This document shows, one piece after another, positions 57,652 through 64,000 of a stretch of 64,000 nt of DNA. Under the pieces are notes generated by a model that ran no database searches, was not told the origin of the DNA, and saw only the letters and a list, made by a program, of their open reading frames with translations. The position numbers and the translations under genes are program-made. Where the stretch lies: assembly GCF_013415305.1 (NCBI RefSeq), contig NZ_JACBXU010000001.1:1240001-1304000 (forward strand), in the 5' to 3' direction. Every line of letters starts with the position of its first letter. Position 1 is the first letter of the stretch. The DNA comes from Pantoea sp. WMus005 (GTDB lineage Bacteria > Pseudomonadota > Gammaproteobacteria > Enterobacterales > Enterobacteriaceae).

Positions 57652-57672
57652 CACTTACTCCGTTAAAACTGT

Positions 57673-58899
57673 TCAGCCGCCCAGCAGACGATGAATGCGC
57701 GTCAGACCAGCAGCCAGACGATCCACTTCCTCTTCACTGTTATAGAAAGTGAAGGAGGCGCGGCACATCGCCGGGACGTTGTAGTGCTGCATCAGCGGCA
57801 TCGCGCAATGATGTCCTGTGCGGATGGCAATACCATATTGATCCAGGAAGCTGCCAACGTCATAAGCATGGTGCTTGCCCAGGTTGAAGGCGATCACACC
57901 AGCACGTGACTGCGGGCCATAAATCTGAATGTCCGGAACGGTGCCCAGCTTATCGAGCGCATAATTCATCAAAGCCGTTTCGCGCTGATGAATCGTATCC
58001 AGTCCCAGCGCCTGCACATAGGCCAGTGCCGCACCAAAACCGATAATGCCGCCGGTGTTCGGCGTACCCGCTTCAAAACGCCACGGCGCGCTGTTCCAGG
58101 TGGTACCGGTGGGCAGCATGACGCGGTCAATCATCGAACCGCCGCCTTCCCACGGTGGCATCTCATCCAGCAGCGCTTTGCGGCCGTAAAGAATACCTAC
58201 GCCGTTTGGACCATAGAGTTTATGACTGGAGAAGACGTAGAAGTCGCAGCCGATATCCTGCACGTCGACTTTGTCATGCATAACCGCCTGCGCGCCATCC
58301 ACCAGTGTTACCACGCCAGCGGCTTTGGCCTGTGCCACAATCGCCTTAACCGGGTTAACGGTGCCGAGTACGTTTGAAACGTGCGTGACGGCCAGCAACC
58401 GCGTACGGCTGTCGATCAGCCCCGCCAGTTGCTCCAGCGCCAGTTCACCGCTGTCATTCAATGGCAGGACGCGCACTTCTGCGCCGGTGCGCTGGGCCAG
58501 CATCTGCCAGGGAACGATATTGGCGTGATGCTCCATCTCAGTGATGATCAGGTTGTCGCCAGCCTGGAGGTTACTGCTGCCCCAGGTGTTCGCCACCAGA
58601 TTGATGCCCTCGGTAGTGCCTTTGACGAAGACAATCTCTTCCTGTGACTGCGCATTGATAAAACGGGCAGCCTGATCGCGCACATTCTCCATGTCGCTGG
58701 TCGCCTGCTGGCTCAGCGTATGGATACCACGGTGCACGGCCGCATAGCCGTGCTGATAGAAATGACTCTCGGCATTAATTACCGAGAGTGGACGCTGTGC
58801 ACTGGCCGCACTGTCAAGATAGGCCAGCGGATGACCGTTGACCTCACGCTTCAGGATAGGAAAATCAGCCCTGATGCGTTCGAGATCGAAGTTCATCAT
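57673..58899 (-). CDS. sufS: Cysteine desulfurase SufS
   Basis: PLP enzyme that extracts sulfur from cysteine. 408 residues; PLP Lys in [12 protein letters not shown], catalytic Cys in [12 protein letters not shown]-binding [12 protein letters not shown]. Its ATG overlaps the sufD stop (ATATGATG), with GGAGG upstream; a second ATG follows at once. Confidence 0.97.
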   Translation of the reverse strand: MMNFDLERIRADFPILKREVNGHPLAYLDSAASAQRPLSVINAESHFYQHGYAAVHRGIHTLSQQATSDMENVRDQAARFINAQSQEEIVFVKGTTEGINLVANTWGSSNLQAGDNLIITEMEHHANIVPWQMLAQRTGAEVRVLPLNDSGELALEQLAGLIDSRTRLLAVTHVSNVLGTVNPVKAIVAQAKAAGVVTLVDGAQAVMHDKVDVQDIGCDFYVFSSHKLYGPNGVGILYGRKALLDEMPPWEGGGSMIDRVMLPTGTTWNSAPWRFEAGTPNTGGIIGFGAALAYVQALGLDTIHQRETALMNYALDKLGTVPDIQIYGPQSRAGVIAFNLGKHHAYDVGSFLDQYGIAIRTGHHCAMPLMQHYNVPAMCRASFTFYNSEEEVDRLAAGLTRIHRLLGG

Positions 58900-60176
58900 A
58901 TGTCGCCTCCGGGAAAACGTTCAGCAATGCGCTGCAGCACAGCCTGACGCATCACGCTGTTTTCCAGTGTTTCGGTCAGCTCTGCGGCAAACGCATGAAT
59001 AATCATGGTCTGCGCCGCATCCTCTTCAATACCGCGCGAACGCAGATAGAACATCTGCTCATCATCGATACGACCGATGGTGGCACCGTGGCTGCACTTC
59101 ACGTCATCTGCGTAAATTTCCAGCTGCGGTTTAGTGTCCACTTCAGAGAGTTTGCCCAGCAACAGGTTGTTGTTGGTCATCTGTCCGTCAGTCTTCAGCG
59201 CATGCTGTGCCACTTTAATATGGCCGTTAAACACCGCCCGGCCTTTGTCACGCACGATGGTTTTATGCATCTGGCGACTCATACAGTGACCTTTGTTGTG
59301 CTCCAGGTAAGTGCGGGTATCGGCCACTTCCTGTTTCACTGGCAACACCAGGCTGTTAATCGACAGCGTGGTATTTTCGCCGTTCAGCTGAGTACTGGTG
59401 TTATGACGCGACAATCCGGCACCCAGCAGGAAACTGGTGCTGCTGACCTGGCCATCATTGCCAATCACCAGATCGTTATGAGCGAAGTGATAGCTGGCAC
59501 TGCTTTCAAAGGACAGCTTAGTGTGGGTCAGCTTTGCGTTGTCGCCGACGGCAAAGGTAAAGCGCGTGCCGGTGAAATGGGCGCGCTCATCCAGTGAAAC
59601 GTAGTGCTCAATAACTTCCGCTTCAGCACTCTCTTCCAGCTGCAGATGATGACGATAGTGAACCGTATTCATGCCCGTCTGCTGGCCGCTGGTGATATGC
59701 AGCAGGTAGATCGGACGCGCAGCGGATTTACCACGAGGCAGACGCAGGGTCGTAACCTCTTCCGCCAGACTTTCTGTCAGGTGCAGGAAGACTTCCGGCT
59801 GGACCGCTGCGGGCAGCGGACGGCGCTCGGCGGCTACGCTGTGCTGAACCTCAAACAGCTCAACGTCGCGGCTGCTAAAGGCAGGCTGGAACTGACCGTC
59901 GACATAAACCAGACGGATCGCATCCAGCGGCAGCGCCAGAGCATCAACCTGTTCAGCGCTCAGAGTCTGTGGCGCATCGGGCAGCACAAACTGCTGGGAA
60001 AGCAGCGTATCCAGCGGCGTGTACTTCCAGTTTTCATGCTTGCGGGTTGGCAGGCCAACACGCATCAATTGCTGCCAGTGCTGCTGTGCCTGCAGAGAAC
60101 GCACGTCGCCACGCGACTCAAACAGGTGATGCCACTGTTGCAGCGCAGAATCACTCTTCGTCGGTAAGCCAGCCAT
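58896..60176 (-). CDS. sufD: Fe-S scaffold complex subunit SufD
   Basis: Beta-helix partner of SufB in the SufBC2D scaffold. 426 residues, ending in the conserved SufBD core ([37 protein letters not shown]). It overlaps sufC upstream by 26 bp and sufS downstream by 4 bp, so translation is coupled. Confidence 0.97.
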   Translation of the reverse strand: MAGLPTKSDSALQQWHHLFESRGDVRSLQAQQHWQQLMRVGLPTRKHENWKYTPLDTLLSQQFVLPDAPQTLSAEQVDALALPLDAIRLVYVDGQFQPAFSSRDVELFEVQHSVAAERRPLPAAVQPEVFLHLTESLAEEVTTLRLPRGKSAARPIYLLHITSGQQTGMNTVHYRHHLQLEESAEAEVIEHYVSLDERAHFTGTRFTFAVGDNAKLTHTKLSFESSASYHFAHNDLVIGNDGQVSSTSFLLGAGLSRHNTSTQLNGENTTLSINSLVLPVKQEVADTRTYLEHNKGHCMSRQMHKTIVRDKGRAVFNGHIKVAQHALKTDGQMTNNNLLLGKLSEVDTKPQLEIYADDVKCSHGATIGRIDDEQMFYLRSRGIEEDAAQTMIIHAFAAELTETLENSVMRQAVLQRIAERFPGGDI

Positions 60177-60897
60177 AACCTTGCTCCTCCAGCTGTTTCA
60201 CCAGCGAGAAGTCGCCAGATTTCACGATTTTGCCCTGATACAGAACATGAACGAAGTCTGGCTTGATGTAATCCAGAATACGCTGGTAGTGAGTCACGAT
60301 GATAAAGGCACGCTTCTCGTCACGCAGGCTGTTTACGCCATTGGCAACGATTTTCAGCGCATCGATATCCAGACCGGAGTCGGTCTCATCCAGGATGCAG
60401 AGCTCCGGTTCCAGCGCCGCCATCTGCAAAATGTCGTTACGCTTCTTCTCACCACCGGAGAAGCCAACGTTGACTGATCGGGTCAGCAGATCTTCCGGCA
60501 TCTTCAGCAGCTGAATTTTCTCTTCAATAAAGTCCTGGAAATCGAAGCGATCCAGCTCTTCCTGCTGACGATATTTGCGCACCGCGTTAACCGAGGTTTG
60601 CAGGAAAAACTGGTTACTGACGCCAGGAATCTCTACCGGATACTGGAACGCCATAAAGATGCCTTCACCGGCACGCTCTTCAGGTGCCAGTTCCAGCAGA
60701 TCTTTACCTTTAAAGCTGACCGAACCACCCGTAACCTGGTAATCTTCACGGCCTGCAAGCGTCGCTGACAGCGTACTTTTACCTGAGCCGTTCGGGCCCA
60801 TGATGGCATGCACTTCGCCCGGTTTAATTTCGAGATTCAGGCCACGCAGAATGGCTTTATCTTCAACACTGACCTGCAAATCTTTAATGCTTAACAT
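60151..60897 (-). CDS. sufC: Fe-S assembly ATPase SufC
   Basis: ABC-type ATPase of the SufBC2D complex. 248 residues with Walker A GPNGSGKST, signature SGGEKKRNDILQ, Walker B CILDETDSGLD and the switch His in VTHYQRIL. Confidence 0.98.
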   Translation of the reverse strand: MLSIKDLQVSVEDKAILRGLNLEIKPGEVHAIMGPNGSGKSTLSATLAGREDYQVTGGSVSFKGKDLLELAPEERAGEGIFMAFQYPVEIPGVSNQFFLQTSVNAVRKYRQQEELDRFDFQDFIEEKIQLLKMPEDLLTRSVNVGFSGGEKKRNDILQMAALEPELCILDETDSGLDIDALKIVANGVNSLRDEKRAFIIVTHYQRILDYIKPDFVHVLYQGKIVKSGDFSLVKQLEEQGYGWLTDEE

Positions 60898-60939
60898 TCT
60901 TATTCCTTCACATTGCTTCCGGCAAGGCGTGTGACGGCA

Positions 60940-62433
60940 TCAGCCCACACTGTGCTCAAGGCTGATGGCTAACAATTTCTGGGCTTCCACGGCAAATTCC
61001 AGTGGCAGCTCCGAGAATACGTCTTTACAGAAGCCGTTCACGATCATGGAGATCGCATCTTCTTCACTGATACCGCGTTGCAGACAGTAGAACATCTGAT
61101 CTTCGCCGATACGTGAGGTCGTGGCTTCATGCTCCAGCTGAGCGGTGTTGTTGCGGGTCTCAACATACGGGAAAGTATGTGCGCCGCAATCCGGACCGAT
61201 CAGCATCGAGTCACACTGGGTAAAGTTACGGGCATTGGTGGCGGTTGGCATGATCTTCACCAGCCCGCGATAGGTGTTCTGACTTTTACCGGCCGAGATC
61301 CCCTTGGAGATAATGGTCGATTTGGTATTTTTACCAATGTGGATCATCTTGGTGCCGGTATCGGCCTGCTGACGCCCACTGGTCAGTGCTACTGAATAGA
61401 ATTCGCCTACCGAATAGTCCCCGCGCAGAATGCAACTCGGGTATTTCCAGGTGATAGCCGAACCGGTTTCCGACTGCGTCCAGGACATCTTGCTGTGGTC
61501 ACCTTCACACAGCGCGCGCTTGGTCACGAAATTCAGGATACCGCCCTCACCTTCGCCACCTGGGAACCAGTTCTGAACAGTCGAATATTTTACTTCGGCA
61601 TTTTTGTGGATGATCACTTCCACGACGGCCGCGTGCAGCTGATAAGTATCACGCACTGGCGCAGAACAACCTTCGATATAGCTGACATAACTGTCTTCAT
61701 CGGCGATCAGGATGGTGCGTTCGAACTGACCCGTTTTTGCCGCATTGATGCGGAAATAGGTCGACAGCTCCATCGGGCAACGCACCCCTTTCGGGATGTA
61801 AACGAAGGTGCCGTCAGAGGCAACCGCCGAGTTCAGCGCGGCAAAGAAGTTATCGTTAGCCGGAACCACCGTCCCGAGATACTGCTTCACCAGTTCAGGA
61901 TGCTCCTGAATCGCTTCGCCGAATGAACAGAAGATAATCCCCTGCTCCGCCAGCTTGCCGCGATAAGTGGTTGCTACCGAAACGGAGTCAAAAATGGCGT
62001 CAACCGCCACTTCGCGACCTTCACGTACCGGCACACCCAGCTGATTAAACGCGTTTTCCACTTCCTGCGTCAGATAGTCGCTGGCTGGCGCGCTGCCTGA
62101 AGCCTGCAAGGCGCCCGGTTCGGAAGCACAGCTGTCATCACAGTTGCCGCAGGACGGCGCAGAGTAGTAGCTGTAATCCTGGTAGTCGAGTTTTTCGTAG
62201 TGGGCTTTCAGCCAGTGTGGCTCTTCCATTTCAAGCCAGGCACGAAAAGCTTTAAGACGAAACTCCAGCATCCACTCTGGCTCGTTACGCTTGGCCGAGA
62301 TTGCCCGCACCACATCTTCATTAATGCCGTTGGCAAATTCTTCGGTCTGCAGTTGGGTAAAGAAGCCCTCTTTGTAGTTGAGCTTGCCTTCCCAGATTTG
62401 TACATCGTCAGATGTTTCGCTGTGTCGTGACAT
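60940..62433 (-). CDS. sufB: Fe-S scaffold subunit SufB
   Basis: Main scaffold on which clusters form. 497 residues; a Cys-rich loop ([13 protein letters not shown]) near residue 95, the core with the conserved Cys in [14 protein letters not shown], and the SufBD C-terminus. Seven bases separate it from sufA. Confidence 0.97.
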   Translation of the reverse strand: MSRHSETSDDVQIWEGKLNYKEGFFTQLQTEEFANGINEDVVRAISAKRNEPEWMLEFRLKAFRAWLEMEEPHWLKAHYEKLDYQDYSYYSAPSCGNCDDSCASEPGALQASGSAPASDYLTQEVENAFNQLGVPVREGREVAVDAIFDSVSVATTYRGKLAEQGIIFCSFGEAIQEHPELVKQYLGTVVPANDNFFAALNSAVASDGTFVYIPKGVRCPMELSTYFRINAAKTGQFERTILIADEDSYVSYIEGCSAPVRDTYQLHAAVVEVIIHKNAEVKYSTVQNWFPGGEGEGGILNFVTKRALCEGDHSKMSWTQSETGSAITWKYPSCILRGDYSVGEFYSVALTSGRQQADTGTKMIHIGKNTKSTIISKGISAGKSQNTYRGLVKIMPTATNARNFTQCDSMLIGPDCGAHTFPYVETRNNTAQLEHEATTSRIGEDQMFYCLQRGISEEDAISMIVNGFCKDVFSELPLEFAVEAQKLLAISLEHSVG

Positions 62434-62440
62434 ATTTCAC

Positions 62441-62815
62441 TTACTCGACGCCAAAGCTCTCACCGCACCCGCAGGCGTGCTGAGCTTTAGGGTTATTGAA
62501 TTTAAAAATCTGATTCAGGCCTTCGCGAACATAATCCAGCTCGGTGCCATCAACGAATGGCATCGCCTGAAGCGGCACAAACAACGTTGCACCGTGGAAT
62601 GAGAACTGCAGATCGTCTTCGACGGGCTCTTTAACCATGTCCATGACGTAGCCAAACCCGGCGCAGCCAGATTGTTTCACGCCAAGGCGCAGACCCTTGA
62701 CATCAGGGTCCTGAGCCGCCAGATTGAGTATTTGTTGCGCTGCGGTTTCAGTCAGCGTCAGCCCTTTCCAGACAAAATCGTCGGGTGAGAAAGAGTCTGT
62801 ATTAACAGATGCCAT
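62441..62815 (-). CDS. sufA: Fe-S carrier SufA
   Basis: A-type carrier that delivers clusters to apoproteins. 124 residues with the three conserved Cys in KQSGCAGFGYV and CGCGESF. AAGAGG precedes the ATG. First gene of sufABCDSE. Confidence 0.97.
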   Translation of the reverse strand: MASVNTDSFSPDDFVWKGLTLTETAAQQILNLAAQDPDVKGLRLGVKQSGCAGFGYVMDMVKEPVEDDLQFSFHGATLFVPLQAMPFVDGTELDYVREGLNQIFKFNNPKAQHACGCGESFGVE

Positions 62816-63163
62816 GTTGATACCTCTTGAGTCCGGACCTTTTCAGGTTATCCCCCTATGGTAGTGATCTGACCAATCACTTCAACCTCTTGTTTTGCAG
62901 GGATAATCATCTAGTGCTATTTTACCTGCTTATTTATTAAGCATAGCTGCTTCAGCTCACCCTGCGGTGGGAAAATCAGCATCAATAAGCCAGTGATAAC
63001 CTATTAATAAATCACTCTTTTTAAAATAGCCATTTTTGATAAAAGTGCTTATTGATAGGTTACGCCTTTCTTCGATGTAAACAGATTGTTATTTCCGATT
63101 ATACCGACAGGCAGGATAAATCGATAAATTTTTCTGCCCGGCAATTGCAATCCCAGAATGGAT
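62816..63163. other. suf promoter region
   Basis: About 390 bp lie between divergent sufA and the 134-aa gene, AT-rich. GGATAATCATC near 62900 could be a weak Fur site for suf. In E. coli this region binds IscR, OxyR, Fur and IHF; I cannot place the other sites by eye. No gene, and no menI or ydiH as in E. coli. Confidence 0.45.
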
Positions 63164-63187
63164 GAATATGATAATTATTATCATTCA
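63164..63187 (+). promoter_or_regulatory. Fur box
   Basis: AATATGATAA-TTA-TTATCATTCA contains the perfect core TGATAA/TTATCA, a strong match to the Fur operator, 17 bp before the ATG at 63204. It predicts iron repression of that gene. Confidence 0.85.
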
Positions 63188-63203
63188 CATTCAGGGCGAC
63201 GCA

Positions 63204-63608
63204 ATGACCCTCTCTGTTTCAGCCTGGTTGCAGCACAAAATCGACGAATACCGCTTTTCCGTGCGTGACATTACCGTCGACTTTTATATGGAGCAGGCAA
63301 AGCTTGACCGGATCGACTGCACGATCCATCAACTACGTCAGTTTAATGATGCCTGTCAGGATATGGCAGAAGTCTGCCAGATGAACGGTGACGATCAGAG
63401 TTACCTGCATGCCTTGGGTAAACTGCATCACCGACTGGTGCAGGAGATGGGAAACAACGATCGCGATCGCCTGTTTCGCCTTCAGGCTTATCAACTGGCG
63501 CGACTGTCCCTGACCCGACTCTGCCATCAACTGGCCATGGTCGGAGAATGGAACAAAGCCACCGTGCTGCAAAGTGACTTTGTACGTCACGCAGGCTGGA
63601 TATTCTAA
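63204..63608 (+). CDS. Fur-regulated protein of unknown function
   Basis: 134 residues starting MTLSVSAWLQHKIDEYRFSV; cytoplasmic, helical in appearance, with several Cys and His (DCTIHQLRQFNDACQDMAEV, LTRLCHQLAM). The frame opens at 63162, but that part is the Fur box, and the ATG at 63204 has AGGG at good spacing. I do not recognise the family. It occupies the place of menI/ydiH between sufA and ydiJ, converging with ydiJ. Confidence 0.75.
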   Translation: MTLSVSAWLQHKIDEYRFSVRDITVDFYMEQAKLDRIDCTIHQLRQFNDACQDMAEVCQMNGDDQSYLHALGKLHHRLVQEMGNNDRDRLFRLQAYQLARLSLTRLCHQLAMVGEWNKATVLQSDFVRHAGWIF

Positions 63609-63641
63609 TCCAGCCACGGCGTGACGTCGCGCACAATTTTT

Positions 63642-64000
63642 TTACATTATCTCTAACAATGCCTGAAGCGGATGGCGCATGCCGTTGCCTTCCACACGTT
63701 TGACCTGACTGCGGCATGAATAGCCGGTGGCAAGGCAACGCTGGCGCGGCAATCGCTGGAGCTGAGGATGCCAGGAGAGCGCGTAGATCCCCAGCGAGTT
63801 TTCGAGATTTTTACTTTCGTGGCCGTAGGTGCCCGCCATGCCGCAGCACCCCACATTGATGTTTTCCAGCTTCGCACCAAACCGGGCAAAGATCCCCTGC
63901 CACTGATTCGGTGTGGAAGGCAGCGCGGTTACCTCTGTACAGTGCGCAAAGAGATACCATGACTCCCCGCCCGTGACCTGCACGTCACGCTCTGCCAGCG
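63642..64000 (-). CDS. ydiJ: FAD-linked oxidase YdiJ, C-terminal end
   Basis: Only the last 119 or so residues lie in the window. They match the C-terminus of E. coli YdiJ, a large FAD and Fe-S protein that oxidises D-2-hydroxyglutarate: NVGCCGMAGTYGHESKN, NSLGIYALSW, then RCLATGYSCRSQVKR. The CCG motif is typical of the C-terminal Fe-S/GlpC-like domain. Confidence 0.93.
   Translation of the reverse strand, partial: LAERDVQVTGGESWYLFAHCTEVTALPSTPNQWQGIFARFGAKLENINVGCCGMAGTYGHESKNLENSLGIYALSWHPQLQRLPRQRCLATGYSCRSQVKRVEGNGMRHPLQALLEIM

Overview
The window is chromosomal DNA from an enterobacterium, most likely Erwiniaceae and close to Pantoea. Nearly every core protein reads as an orthologue of an E. 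coli protein at matching length. The two flanks keep E. coli gene order: pdxY-tyrS-pdxH-mliC on the left, and anmK-slyB-slyA-ydhIJK-sodC-ydhF-ydhL-nemRA-gloA-rnt-grxD-mepH-purR-punR-punC-cfa-ribE-mdtK-tRNA-Val-pykF-lpp-ldtE-sufEDCBSA-ydiJ on the right. Genes found at these places in E. coli but absent here are lhr (between rnt and grxD), sodB and ydhP (between mepH and cydH), and menI/ydiH (between sufA and ydiJ).

About 30 kb (roughly 3.1-33 kb) sits between mliC and anmK, which are neighbours in E. coli. It holds no transposase, integrase or phage gene, so it looks like a settled accessory block. Its content is mostly stress survival. There are small unknown proteins, tandem YgdI/R lipoproteins, an SOS-controlled umuDC pair, a manganese catalase, two short-chain dehydrogenases, a UvsE-type UV damage endonuclease, ZinT under a Zur box and catalase KatE. 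A chemoreceptor, an MscS-type channel, the treZ-treY-glgX trehalose-from-glycogen operon, a TetR/MFS pair, an acetyltransferase and a BLUF-EAL blue-light protein complete it.

The most unusual layer is a dispersed blue-light/biofilm module. BluF, YcgZ and an AriR-like protein are all present but scattered over 27 kb. ycgZ and ariR share a 33-bp element of identical architecture: TTGYTGTACA, 13 bp, TGTATAACTT. This gives a -35/-10 pair 19 bp apart around a dyad, as expected for a MerR-family regulator such as BluR. No bluR is in the window. Unlike E. coli BluF, this BluF keeps all the residues of an active EAL phosphodiesterase. The ariR promoter is followed within about 90 nt by three hairpins, the last a strong intrinsic terminator, before the ariR start. 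This predicts a small structured RNA or an attenuated leader.

The right half (33-64 kb) is core: cell-wall recycling (anmK), envelope (slyB, lpp, ldtE, mepH), electrophile defence (nemRA-gloA with two NemR operators), purine control (purR, punRC), membrane cyclopropanation (cfa), riboflavin (ribE), efflux (mdtK), three tRNA-Val(GAC), glycolysis (pykF) and Fe-S assembly (sufABCDSE). Two genes too short for routine ORF calling were found by reading the sequence: cydH (29 aa) and a possible 46-aa secreted peptide near umuC. Functions are inferred from recognised families by eye; no database search was possible.
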